A DNA stretch of 64,000 nt from an uncultured Agathobaculum sp. (GTDB lineage: Bacteria > Bacillota > Clostridia > Oscillospirales > Butyricicoccaceae): positions 62,001-126,000 of the forward strand of contig NZ_CALWJJ010000003.1 in the NCBI RefSeq assembly GCF_944380985.1, given 5' to 3'. The position numbers and the translations under genes are program-made. A model generated the notes under the pieces. That model was given only the letters and a program-made list of their open reading frames with translations. It made no database searches and had not been told where the DNA came from. Each line of letters opens with the position of its first letter. Within the stretch, counting starts at the first letter, position 1. Of the stretch, positions 8,702 to 16,610 are shown piece by piece.

Positions 8702-8995
8702 TTATTCCAGAATGCGTACGCCATCCGAGCGTTGGAATACCTTGACATGATACAGCCGTCCGGGTTCAAGCGGTCCGAATGCGAACTGGCCTTGCTCGTC
8801 GGTGTAAAGCGCGCCGACGGGCGGCTCAGGCGCATCTGCGCAGTAGATGGTGACAAGCGCGCCGGCAGCGGCCTTTCCATCCGCGCTATGCACCGTGCCG
8901 ACAAGTGCGGGGCGCTGGTCGGCGGATAGAGCAACCGTTGCCTCGACCACCTCGTGCGCTGCGGGCTTAACGTAAAAAGAATGTGAGAAGTTCAT
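8702..8995 (-). CDS. Small carboxypeptidase-regulatory-like (beta-sandwich) protein
   Basis: 97 residues, no signal peptide and no membrane segment. The pattern VGTVHSADGKAAAGALVTIY...TDEQGQFAFGPLEPGRLYHVKV is that of a carboxypeptidase-regulatory-like / transthyretin-type beta-sandwich, a module usually found inside secreted or surface proteins; here it stands alone. Start ATG is preceded by AAGGGG. It lies opposite in strand between thrS and proS, with no partner gene. Function unknown; a stand-alone carbohydrate- or protein-binding role is speculation. Confidence 0.65.
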   Translation of the reverse strand: MNFSHSFYVKPAAHEVVEATVALSADQRPALVGTVHSADGKAAAGALVTIYCADAPEPPVGALYTDEQGQFAFGPLEPGRLYHVKVFQRSDGVRILE

Positions 8996-9075
8996 AGAGA
9001 AAACCCCTTAAATATCAATAAGTCAGTCAATTCAGTTTATGAAATCATTTCAATAAAGGTGAAGGAGTTCCGAGT

Positions 9076-10515
9076 ATGGCAGACAAGAAAAAGCTGGTCA
9101 GCGAGATCACGTCTATGGACGTGGACTTTGCGCAGTGGTATACGGACATCGTAAAGAAGGCTGAGATGATCGACTATTCTTCGGTCAAGGGCTGCGTCAT
9201 CATGCGCCCATATGCGCAGGCACTATGGGAAAACATACAGCATGTGCTCGACGGCATGTTCAAAGAGACCGGGCACGAGAATGTTGCGATGCCGGTTTTC
9301 ATCCCGGAGAGCCTGCTGCAAAAGGAAAAAGACCATGTCGAAGGCTTTGCACCTGAAGTTGCATGGGTAACTCATGGCGGCTCGGAAAAGCTTGAGGAAC
9401 GTCTGTGCGTGCGCCCGACGAGTGAAACGCTGTTCTGCGAGCATTATGCTAAGGTTGTCCGCTCGTGGCGCGATCTGCCCAAACTATATAACCAGTGGTG
9501 TAGTGTTGTGCGCTGGGAAAAGACGACCCGTCCATTCTTGCGCTCCCGCGAGTTCTGGTGGCAGGAGGGGCATACTGTGCACGCCACCGCCGAGGAGGCG
9601 ATGGAAGAGACGCTGCGTATGCTGAACATCTACGCGAAGTTCTGCGAGGAATACCTTGCCATTCCGGTGCTCAAAGGCGAAAAGACTGAAAAAGAGCGTT
9701 TCGCCGGTGCGGAGAAGACTTATACGATTGAAGCCATGATGCATGACGGTAAAGCGCTGCAGTCCGGCACGAGCCATTACTTTGGAAACGGATTTGCCAA
9801 GGCATTCGACATGCAGTATACGGATAAGAACAATACGCTCCAGTACATGGAGCAGACCTCATGGGGCGTGTCCACCCGCCTGATCGGTGCGATCATTATG
9901 ACCCATGGTGATAACGAGGGGTTGGTGCTGCCGCCGCGTATCGCGCCCATACAGCTCGTCGTCATCCCGGTAGCAAGCCATAAGCCGGGTGTAACTGAAA
10001 AGGCGGAGGAATTGCTCGAGACCGTTAAATCAGCAGGCATCCGTGCCAAGATCGATTTGTCGGAAAACAGCCCCGGCTGGAAGTTTGCAGAATATGAGAT
10101 GAAGGGTGTGCCGCTTCGCCTTGAGGTGGGGCCGCGCGATATTGAGCAGGGTCAGTGCGTGCTGGTGCGCCGCGATAATCGCGAAAAGACAGTCGTAAAA
10201 TTTGAGGATTTGGCGTCGACTGTTCCGGCGCTGCTCGAGGACATCCAGCGGGCGCTGTTTGACAAGGCGCTGAGGAACCGTGAAGAGCACACTTATACTG
10301 CAAACACGCTTGATGAGATGAAAAGCATCTTGAAAGAGCACGTTGGCTTTGTCAAGTCGATGTGGTGCGGAGAACGCGCTTGTGAGGAGAGGGTCAAAGA
10401 GGAGACCGGCATGCCTAGCCGATGCATGCCGTTTGAGCAAGAGCACATCGCGGATATCTGCCCGGTTTGTGGTAAGCCGGCGAACAAGATGATCGTCTGG
10501 GGTATTGCATATTGA
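9076..10515 (+). CDS. proS: Prolyl-tRNA synthetase, type 3 (archaeal/eukaryotic-like)
   Basis: Charges tRNA-Pro. 479 residues, the length of the short type-3 ProRS, without the INS editing insertion of bacterial-type enzymes. Class II motif 2 region is [12 protein letters not shown]...[16 protein letters not shown], with motif 1 near [10 protein letters not shown]. The C terminus carries the zinc-binding domain typical of this type: [10 protein letters not shown] and [10 protein letters not shown], ending in the characteristic aromatic IAY. GAAGGAG precedes the ATG. No T-box leader is seen in the 80 bases upstream. The lack of INS means that any editing of Ala-tRNA-Pro must come from a separate protein outside this window. 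Confidence 0.96.
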   Translation: MADKKKLVSEITSMDVDFAQWYTDIVKKAEMIDYSSVKGCVIMRPYAQALWENIQHVLDGMFKETGHENVAMPVFIPESLLQKEKDHVEGFAPEVAWVTHGGSEKLEERLCVRPTSETLFCEHYAKVVRSWRDLPKLYNQWCSVVRWEKTTRPFLRSREFWWQEGHTVHATAEEAMEETLRMLNIYAKFCEEYLAIPVLKGEKTEKERFAGAEKTYTIEAMMHDGKALQSGTSHYFGNGFAKAFDMQYTDKNNTLQYMEQTSWGVSTRLIGAIIMTHGDNEGLVLPPRIAPIQLVVIPVASHKPGVTEKAEELLETVKSAGIRAKIDLSENSPGWKFAEYEMKGVPLRLEVGPRDIEQGQCVLVRRDNREKTVVKFEDLASTVPALLEDIQRALFDKALRNREEHTYTANTLDEMKSILKEHVGFVKSMWCGERACEERVKEETGMPSRCMPFEQEHIADICPVCGKPANKMIVWGIAY

Positions 10516-10569
10516 TCGCCTCGCAAGAGGACGATTGTTTTCACCGAGTATTATGAAAGGAATGCTGAT

Positions 10570-11457
10570 ATGCAAGCCTGGATTCAAAACTTGATGCGGG
10601 ATCGTCTTCCCGGCATGGCGATGACTATGTTGTTCATTGCATTGACTGGTGTTGTCACACTGATTTGCGCGCGTGTTGTAAACCGTATTTTCCGACGGGT
10701 AATCGAGCGGCAAAAGCGTTTAAATAGTGGTAGCGCGACTATTTTCGCTTTTTGCCGGTATCTGGCGGCTACAGCGATCTATTTTGCGGGTTTTGCTGTC
10801 ATCGTGTCCAACATTCCCGCGCTTTCAGCAGGCATGAACAAGCTGCTTGCAGCAGGAGGCGTACTGGCGGTAGTTGGTGGCCTTGCCGCGCAGGAGGCTC
10901 TTGGCAGCATGGTCAGCGGACTGATGATCCTTGCATTCAAACCATTTGTCATAGGCGATGTGGTGCGCTGTGTGGAGAATAATATTTCAGGCGTTGTTGA
11001 GGAAATTACACTGCGCCATACGGCGATTCGCACTTATGAAAATAAGCGTGTTATCGTGCCAAACAGTGTGATGAATAACTCTATCATTGAAAATGCCGAC
11101 TATGAGGACAGTCGTGTATGCAGCTTCCTTGAGGTGGGCGTAACGTACGAATCCGACATTACCCGCGCAAAGCAGCTGCTCGCAGAAGTGATCGCACATC
11201 AGCCGGATTATCTGGATACGCGCACACCGCAACAAAAGAAAGCTGGTGCGCCGGCTGTTCAGGTTGTAGTGCTTGCACTTGCGGAGAGCGCAGTTATACT
11301 TCGCGCCTCACTTTGGGCTAAGGATAACAGCACGGCGTTCAGCCTCAAATGCGCTGTACTCGAAGAGATTAAGTCGGTTTTTGAACATGAGCATATCGCA
11401 ATCGCTTATCCGCACTTGGTTGTTCTCCATAGCGAGGTGCAGGATAGGGAAGAATAG
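10570..11457 (+). CDS. Small-conductance mechanosensitive channel (MscS family)
   Basis: Membrane tension-gated channel releasing solutes on hypo-osmotic shock. 295 residues: three N-terminal hydrophobic segments (about 15-35, 58-80, 85-110), a glycine/alanine-rich pore helix in AAGGVLAVVGGLAAQEALGSM, then the MscS beta domain (FKPFVIGDVVRC, NKRVIVPNSVMNN) and an alpha/beta C-terminal domain. The ATG at 10570 follows GAAAGGAATG. It has its own terminator, so is likely last in its transcript or monocistronic. Confidence 0.93.
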   Translation: MQAWIQNLMRDRLPGMAMTMLFIALTGVVTLICARVVNRIFRRVIERQKRLNSGSATIFAFCRYLAATAIYFAGFAVIVSNIPALSAGMNKLLAAGGVLAVVGGLAAQEALGSMVSGLMILAFKPFVIGDVVRCVENNISGVVEEITLRHTAIRTYENKRVIVPNSVMNNSIIENADYEDSRVCSFLEVGVTYESDITRAKQLLAEVIAHQPDYLDTRTPQQKKAGAPAVQVVVLALAESAVILRASLWAKDNSTAFSLKCAVLEEIKSVFEHEHIAIAYPHLVVLHSEVQDREE

Positions 11458-11463
11458 TAAAAA

Positions 11464-11487
11464 AGCCGCCGTTCAGCGGCTTTTTTA
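11464..11487 (+). terminator. Terminator after the MscS-type gene
   Basis: Stem AGCCGC/GCGGCT with a T-run of six, seven bases after the stop codon. The next 260 bases (11488-11747) hold no gene I can support. Confidence 0.85.
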
Positions 11488-11747
11488 CATATACTCATTA
11501 TGCGTTGAAATGGCTCTGGAAACAGATCTTTTTGGGTAGCATTGATCAAACAGGCAGAGCAGTTCTTGGCTCACACCCTGCATACAAGTATCAAGTACCT
11601 GCGGGAACGACTGTATGCACTATAAACTGAAACTGCATCTTTGTACCGAAAAATATGTGTATATTATACAAAAATCGACAGAAAATGTAGACAAACTGAC
11701 GATTATATGGTATTTTATATCAAAAAGCAAAAGAGAGGTGAGCACGA

Positions 11748-11885
11748 GTGGCACGCTATGGAACCGTATTTGAAGCGGCAAAGCGGTGGCGCATGGACCC
11801 TACAATCCTGCGTGACCGATGTGTACGTGGCGATATTGAGGGAGCCAGATGTAGTGGCGGTATCTGGCTGATCCCAATTGAATAA
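11748..11885 (+). CDS. 45-residue excisionase-like helix-turn-helix protein
   Basis: A short gene starting with GTG (11748), with AGAGAGGTG seven bases upstream. The product begins ARYGTVFEAAKRW, continues with MDPTILRDRCVRGDIEGA and ends GGIWLIPIE. This is the layout of the HTH_17/excisionase (MerR-like winged helix) fold: first helix with AA, recognition helix with TILRDR, then GxIxGA and a terminal W.IP strand. It ends two bases before a very long hairpin. Known relatives are found in mobile elements and in small Clostridia regulators; nothing else here indicates a mobile element. Role unknown, probably DNA binding. Confidence 0.7.
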   Translation: MARYGTVFEAAKRWRMDPTILRDRCVRGDIEGARCSGGIWLIPIE

Positions 11886-11886
11886 A

Positions 11887-11946
11887 GGGTATAAACCCCA
11901 AGCGCGCAGTTCCCAAAGTTGGAAACTGCGCGCTTGGTTTATACCC
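11887..11946. terminator. Very long stem-loop between convergent genes
   Basis: Near-perfect inverted repeat of about 26 bp: GGGTATAAACC...AAGCGCGCAGTT pairs with AACTGCGCGCTT...GGTTTATACCC, loop near 11914-11920, with only a two-base bulge and one offset. Plus-strand sequence after it is not T-rich, but on the minus strand it is followed by TTTATT. I read it as the terminator of the minus-strand SASP gene, also blocking read-through from the small HTH gene. The stem is unusually long for a terminator. Confidence 0.6.
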
Positions 11947-11995
11947 GCAAGGGGTCTAACCGATTCCGATGTTTTTCAGGTGACGGACCGGCCCT

Positions 11996-12211
11996 TTAGC
12001 CCTGGCTAGCCAGCGACTGCTCGTAAGATTCGATCATCTTCTTGACCATCTGGCCGCCGATCGAGCCTGCCTGACGGGAGGTCAGATCGCCGTTATAGCC
12101 CTGCTTCAGGTTGACACCAACCTCGGCCGCAGCCTCCATCTTGAAGCGATCCATTGCAGCGCGTGCTTCCGGAACCATGCCCTGATTGGAACCATTCTTT
12201 GTGTTCGTCAT
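11996..12211 (-). CDS. Alpha/beta-type small acid-soluble spore protein
   Basis: 71 residues. Binds and protects DNA in the spore core and is degraded at germination. The two family signatures are present: MKMEAAAEVG-like region (DRFKMEAAAEVGV, containing the Glu-centred germination protease cleavage site) and the C-terminal GGQMVKKMIE. Start ATG has AAAGGAGAG upstream. On the minus strand a CATACTA hexamer-like box (plus positions 12253-12259) fits the -10 of forespore sigma-G promoters, but the -35 is unclear. Direct evidence that the organism forms endospores. Confidence 0.96.
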   Translation of the reverse strand: MTNTKNGSNQGMVPEARAAMDRFKMEAAAEVGVNLKQGYNGDLTSRQAGSIGGQMVKKMIESYEQSLASQG

Positions 12212-12389
12212 TTTTTTTCTCTCCTTTGATTTTGTTTTTGGGGTTTTGCTGATAGTATGATATGCGCGAAAACAAGCAATATGTGATGAAATTGCTGTTC
12301 TTCATGGCAAATACTGTACGTTTTGATTGATTTTAAGCAAATTTGAGAGAAAAACTGATAATATTAATATTTTGTTCCTTGCTGTTGCT

Positions 12390-12421
12390 AAAACGGGTCC
12401 GGCATCTGCCGGACCCGTTTT
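12390..12421 (-). terminator. Terminator of ptsI
   Basis: Perfect stem AAAACGGGTCCGGC/GCCGGACCCGTTTT with loop ATCT. A- and T-runs on either side let it act in both directions; it lies 29 bases past the ptsI stop. The rest of 12212-12389 is AT-rich leader of the SASP gene without a further gene. Confidence 0.9.
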
Positions 12422-12449
12422 GTATTATTGTGCAAGAGAAGTGAAAAGA

Positions 12450-14162
12450 TCATCCACGCCATTCAGCAAAGATCTGCTCGGCTTCAGTAGCGTTTGTCGC
12501 TGCAACTAGCCGACCGGCAAGTTCCTTGCACTCGCCGTAGGAGTGGGCAGCCAGATCTGCCTTGGCAGCTAGCATGGAGGAAGCAGACATAGACAGATTG
12601 GTCACACCCAGGCCACACAGCACAGGGGCCATTCCCGGTGTACCAGCCATCTCGCCGCACACGCCGACCTCGATGCCGTTTTCATTTGCAGCTTTAGCAG
12701 TCATTTCGATCAGACGCAGCACACCGGGATGCAGCGGACGGTACAGATAAGAGATCTTTTCATTGATGCGGTCAACCGCACAGGAATACTGTATCAGATC
12801 GTTCGTGCCGATTGAAAAGAAATCTACCTCCTTGGCCAGCATATCGGCGCATATTGCAGCAACTGGAATTTCAACCATAATGCCTACCTTGACATTTGGA
12901 TTAAACGGTATGTTTTCCGCTGCAAGCAGATCCTTTGCCTGCCGCAGCACATGCTTGGCATTGCGGATCTCCTCGATGGATGAGATCATTGGGAACATGA
13001 TCCGCAGGTCGCCATGCTGCGCAGCACGCAGCAATGCACGCAGCTGGGTTAGGAACAAATCTGTCTGATTCAGGCAGATGCGGATCGCCCGGTAGCCGAG
13101 GAAGGGGTTTTGCTCTTTTTCTAGGCCAAGTGCCGGCACATCTTTGTCACCGCCTATATCCAGCGTGCGGATGATGACCGGCTTGCCCGCCATCGCTTCA
13201 CAGGCCTGCTTGTATGCTGCGTACTGTTCTTCTTCGCTTGGCAGATCATTTCGGTCCATAAAGAGGAATTCCGAACGAAACAGGCCGACGCCTTCGCCGC
13301 CAAGCTCGGCTACATGCACAGCGTCCTCTGGCTTGCCGATGTTGCCCTCGATCACGATACGGCGGCCATCGCTTGTGGCGCCTTCACGCTCTTTGAACAT
13401 CGCAAGCGTGGCTTTGCGCTCATCCTCAGTTTTTTTCTTTTGCGCAAACTGGTTGATCGTCTCGTCATCCGGATCAGCAATAACCTCGCCGGTCGTACCG
13501 TCCAGCAGCAGATCGGCGCCGTCTTCAATACTAGCGGCTTTATCTCCCGCGCCTGCAACTGCTGGAATACCCATCGAGCGTGCCATAATCGCCGAATGAC
13601 TGGTGCGGCCGCCGATACGCGTGATAAAACCTACCACTGGCTTTGTGCCAATCTTGGCGGTATCCGAGGGGGTTAGATCGTTTGCAATCAGGATGCATGG
13701 CTCGGTAATGGTGTCAATCGCATTGTCCGCGATGCCCTTAAGGTTTTTTAGCACACGCTGGGAAATATCGCCGATGTCGGCCGCGCGTGCCTGCATGTAT
13801 TCATCGTCCATTGCACGGAACATCGCTTGAAAATTCTCACAGTTAACAAAACAGGCATATTCCGCGCAAACCTTTTCATCTGCGATGATGTTTGTCATAC
13901 CCTCTACGAAGTCAGGGTCGTCCAACATGAGAAGGTGTGCGTCAAAGATCTCGGCCTCGGCGGCTCCAATGTTTTTTTCTGCTTCGTCACGCAATAGCTC
14001 GATCTGCTTTTTTGCTTTTTCTACGCTGTCCAGCACGCGCTGCTGCTCAGCCGCAACATCTGTAATTGTGTCTTTAACGACGGTCAGATCTGCCTCTCTG
14101 ATAACCAGCGCCTTGGCATGCGCCAGCCCTTCCGACACGCCGATCGCTTTGAATTTGAACAT
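12450..14162 (-). CDS. ptsI: Phosphoenolpyruvate-protein phosphotransferase (PTS enzyme I)
   Basis: First step of the sugar phosphotransferase system: takes phosphate from PEP onto His189 (GGRTSHSAIMAR) and passes it to HPr. 570 residues, the normal length. N-terminal helical HPr-binding domain, swivelling phospho-His domain, and C-terminal PEP-binding TIM barrel with FFSIGTNDLIQY and catalytic Cys in VGVCGEMAG are all intact. Start ATG has AGGAGG upstream. No ptsH lies next to it, so HPr must be encoded elsewhere. Single-gene unit with its own promoter and terminator. Confidence 0.97.
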   Translation of the reverse strand: MFKFKAIGVSEGLAHAKALVIREADLTVVKDTITDVAAEQQRVLDSVEKAKKQIELLRDEAEKNIGAAEAEIFDAHLLMLDDPDFVEGMTNIIADEKVCAEYACFVNCENFQAMFRAMDDEYMQARAADIGDISQRVLKNLKGIADNAIDTITEPCILIANDLTPSDTAKIGTKPVVGFITRIGGRTSHSAIMARSMGIPAVAGAGDKAASIEDGADLLLDGTTGEVIADPDDETINQFAQKKKTEDERKATLAMFKEREGATSDGRRIVIEGNIGKPEDAVHVAELGGEGVGLFRSEFLFMDRNDLPSEEEQYAAYKQACEAMAGKPVIIRTLDIGGDKDVPALGLEKEQNPFLGYRAIRICLNQTDLFLTQLRALLRAAQHGDLRIMFPMISSIEEIRNAKHVLRQAKDLLAAENIPFNPNVKVGIMVEIPVAAICADMLAKEVDFFSIGTNDLIQYSCAVDRINEKISYLYRPLHPGVLRLIEMTAKAANENGIEVGVCGEMAGTPGMAPVLCGLGVTNLSMSASSMLAAKADLAAHSYGECKELAGRLVAATNATEAEQIFAEWRG

Positions 14163-14182
14163 ATAATATGTCCTCCTGCTTG

Positions 14183-14253
14183 TTGTATTTCTTATACAAA
14201 AACATTCTGTAATTTCTACATCATATTGTATAAGATATCACTCTATTCGTCAA
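14183..14253 (-). promoter_or_regulatory. Promoter of ptsI with downstream palindrome
   Basis: Minus-strand TTGACG (plus 14248-14253), 17-base spacer, TACAAT (plus 14225-14230). Between the promoter and the SD is an inverted repeat TTGTAT-TTCTT-ATACAA (14183-14199) that could be an operator or a leader hairpin. Confidence 0.75.
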
Positions 14254-14370
14254 GTATTAGAAATGATTTTCAAAAATGAAGCTTTTTTTGAAATTTATCG
14301 TGTGTTACGCAGATTTTTCTGCTATACTAAAACCGGAAAAACCAGTCTATATCAGGAGGCGCGACAGATC

Positions 14371-15681
14371 ATGACAAAATGCTGCACCTATATCCCACAG
14401 ATTATGTTGCCCAAGACGGGCTGCGATCTTTCTAAATGGGCGGTCATCGCCTGCGATCAATACACATCCCAGCCGGAGTACTGGGCCGAGACCGACCGAA
14501 CAGTTGGAGATGCGCCCTCAACACTTCGCCTGACGCTGCCTGAAGTGTATCTTGGAGAGGTGGATGTCGCTGCACGCACGGAAAACATACATAAAAACAT
14601 GCGGCAGTATGTGCAGGATGGTACGCTGCGTACGCTGCCCCCCGGCGTTGTCCTGACCGAACGCTGGTCGGGTGGTTCGTGCCCGCGCCGCGGCATCGTG
14701 CTTGCGGTCGATCTTGAAGATTATGAATATATTCCAGGCTCGGCATCACTCATCCGTCCAACCGAAAAGACCGTGGTAGAGCGCATTCCGCCGCGGCTGA
14801 AAGTGCGGCAGGGAGCATGTATCGAGCTGCCGCATATCATGATCCTGATCGACGATCCGGACCGCGGTATCATTGAGCCGCTGTTTGCACAGAACGATTC
14901 GTTTGAAAAGCTGTATGACACCGATCTTATGCAGCGTGGCGGACATGTTACAGGATGGTTCATCCCCAAGGGCGCGCAGACTGATGCGATTGAAGACGGT
15001 CTTGCAGCGTTGTGCGACCGGGCGGCGTTCAACCGGAAATATAGCTGCACAGATGCGCAGGCATTGTTGCCATTTGCGGTCGGCGACGGCAACCATTCTA
15101 TGGCGACCGCCAAAGCTTACTGGGAAGAAGTGAAAAAGACGCTGTCCGCTGACGAGCAAGCCGATCACCCTGCGCGCTATGTGCTGGTCGAAGTAGTTAA
15201 TATTCACGATGAAAGTCTGATTATCGAGCCAATCCACCGTGTGATGTTTGGTGTTGAGGCCAACGCACTGTTCGATGGACTTATTGCGTTTTACAAAGCG
15301 CAGGGCTGCAAAGCATACACTGTCGCGCAGGCGCCCTTAAACAGTGCTGTGCACTGTTATCCTTATTGCGCTGCCGGCCGGCGCGGAGTATTTGTGGTGG
15401 AAGAGCCTAAGTGGGCCATACCGGTGGCTACTATACAGGCTGGCCTGGATGATTACCTTGAGCGGAACAGCGATGCAAAGATCGACTACATCCACGGCTT
15501 GGATGTAACAGAAACGCTGGCCGCCAAGCCGGGGAATGTGGGCTTTATTCTGCCGGATATTGCCAAGAACGATTTGTTCCGCGGCGTTGTATTTGACGGT
15601 GTGCTGCCGCGAAAGACGTTCTCTATGGGAGAGGCGCATGAAAAGCGCTATTATATGGAGGCGAAGAGCATCGTTCGGTGA
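14371..15681 (+). CDS. DUF1015 family protein
   Basis: 436-residue soluble protein of the DUF1015 (COG4198) family, whose function is not established. Recognised by the N-terminal segment LPKTGCDLSKWAVIACDQYTSQPEYW and the hallmark DGNHSMATAKAYWE motif, which in most members is DGHHR-like. Start 14371 follows AGGAGG; the upstream in-frame extension (from 14263) is AT-rich and has no SD. A strong terminator follows, so it appears to be monocistronic. Some relatives sit beside serine biosynthesis genes, but that context is absent here. Confidence 0.85.
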   Translation: MTKCCTYIPQIMLPKTGCDLSKWAVIACDQYTSQPEYWAETDRTVGDAPSTLRLTLPEVYLGEVDVAARTENIHKNMRQYVQDGTLRTLPPGVVLTERWSGGSCPRRGIVLAVDLEDYEYIPGSASLIRPTEKTVVERIPPRLKVRQGACIELPHIMILIDDPDRGIIEPLFAQNDSFEKLYDTDLMQRGGHVTGWFIPKGAQTDAIEDGLAALCDRAAFNRKYSCTDAQALLPFAVGDGNHSMATAKAYWEEVKKTLSADEQADHPARYVLVEVVNIHDESLIIEPIHRVMFGVEANALFDGLIAFYKAQGCKAYTVAQAPLNSAVHCYPYCAAGRRGVFVVEEPKWAIPVATIQAGLDDYLERNSDAKIDYIHGLDVTETLAAKPGNVGFILPDIAKNDLFRGVVFDGVLPRKTFSMGEAHEKRYYMEAKSIVR

Positions 15682-15733
15682 AATAGCAGTGCCGGCATCT
15701 GTAAAATTTCGATATAATTAAAATATTAAATGA

Positions 15734-15773
15734 AAACAGAGAGACGCTATGGTGTGCCTCTCTGTTTTTTTTT
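15734..15773 (+). terminator. Terminator after the DUF1015 gene
   Basis: Stem AAACAGAGAG/CTCTCTGTTT around a loop of about 14 bases, followed by nine T residues. Confidence 0.88.
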
Positions 15774-15851
15774 AAAAGAAACAGCGATCAGTGCATAAAA
15801 AAACCGATCCGCGGCAGAATAAAGCCGAAACCAACAAAGGAGGTTATTCTA

Positions 15852-16022
15852 ATGAACAATTCTAATTGCAATACGGCGATCCGCTGCACGGTGAGCCAGT
15901 GCGCCAATCACTGTGACAGCGCAGAATACTGCGCGCTGGACAGCATCACTGTTGGCACACATGAGGCAAACCCGACCGTGGATCAGTGCACGGACTGCAA
16001 GTCCTTCCAGCGTAAGTGCTGA
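15852..16022 (+). CDS. DUF1540 cysteine-rich small protein
   Basis: 56 residues with eight cysteines: IRCTVSQCANH, CDSAEYCALD, ITVGTHEA and a C-terminal CTDCKSF. This is the DUF1540 pattern (Cys-x4-Cys, aromatic-Cys-x-Ala, C-terminal CxSF-like) common in Clostridia; the metal-binding appearance is inferred from the cysteines and the function is unknown. Start ATG at 15852 with AGGAGG eight bases upstream. Confidence 0.88.
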   Translation: MNNSNCNTAIRCTVSQCANHCDSAEYCALDSITVGTHEANPTVDQCTDCKSFQRKC

Positions 16023-16164
16023 TCTCGACTATGCAGAACTGGTATTACAGTAGGACAGGCAGTAAAAATCCGCTCGCAACGCACAAGCGGGGCGCTTGAA
16101 GATGGATGCAGCAAGAATTCCGCTTGCATAACGGTTTTCTTGCTGTTTCCTACTGGACAGTATA

Positions 16165-16341
16165 TTGACAGAAGGGCGTCTGGATATTATACTGAAGCAG
16201 TGGCTAACCTTTCCTGAATGCTGAGAACTGACGGGTAAGCCAGCACACAAAACTATTCTGCTGTCAAAGACAAGTTCTGCGATGAAGAACTCAAAAGCCA
16301 AGGTTTTGCGTCCTGCATCGTGTGGTGCAGGACGCATTTTT
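16165..16341 (+). promoter_or_regulatory. Promoter and structured leader with attenuator-like hairpin
   Basis: TTGACA (16165-16170), 17-base spacer, TATACT (16188-16193). About 110 bases of leader follow, with a small hairpin AGTTCT...AGAACT near 16274-16290 and then an 11-bp perfect stem TGCGTCCTGCA/TGCAGGACGCA (16307-16317 and 16326-16336) followed by five T residues. This terminator ends 16 bases before the first gene, so expression of the transporter operon may be set by attenuation. I could not match the leader to a known riboswitch. Bases 16023-16164 hold nothing I can support. Confidence 0.65.
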
Positions 16342-16357
16342 GTAAAGGGAGATGCGA

Positions 16358-16609
16358 ATGGAGAACCGCATTGCAATTTTGGGTATTATGGTGCAGGACC
16401 GGGATGCGACTGGTGCGGTCAACCGATTGCTGCATGAATACGGAGACTGCATAATCGGCCGCATGGGTATTCCGCACCGCGATCGCTGTTCGATTATCAC
16501 TATTGTGATGGACTGTGAGACAAGCACAGTGCGCGCGCTGTCTGGCAAGCTTGGGCGGCTGGACAAAGTGATGGTCAAGTCGATGATGGCAAAGGAAGAG
16601 GAGAATTGA
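16358..16609 (+). CDS. TM1266-type iron-only hydrogenase system putative regulator
   Basis: 83-residue ferredoxin-like (NikR C-terminal/ACT-like) protein. ENRIAILGIMVQDRD, VNRLLHEYGDCIIGRMGIPH and SIITIVMDC match the TM1266/TIGR03959 family, which usually sits beside [FeFe]-hydrogenase genes and is thought to regulate them; the family has no DNA-binding domain of its own. ATG at 16358 is preferred over 16352 because AAAGGGAG lies seven bases before it. One base separates its stop from the next ATG, so it is tightly tied to the ABC importer downstream. Confidence 0.8.
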   Translation: MENRIAILGIMVQDRDATGAVNRLLHEYGDCIIGRMGIPHRDRCSIITIVMDCETSTVRALSGKLGRLDKVMVKSMMAKEEEN

Positions 16610-16610
16610 C

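Noticed and set aside
11641..11871. 76-residue plus-strand frame in the region before the SASP gene
   Set aside because: It overlaps the GTG-started HTH gene in another frame; the HTH gene has the better SD and a recognisable fold.
11887..11946. Terminal repeat of a mobile element
   Set aside because: No transposase, no target duplication and no second copy in the window; better explained as a terminator hairpin.
16226..16260. Possible TPP riboswitch because of a CTGAGA in the leader of the ABC operon
   Set aside because: The other conserved TPP segments (CCTGATCTGG, CCAGCG) are absent.
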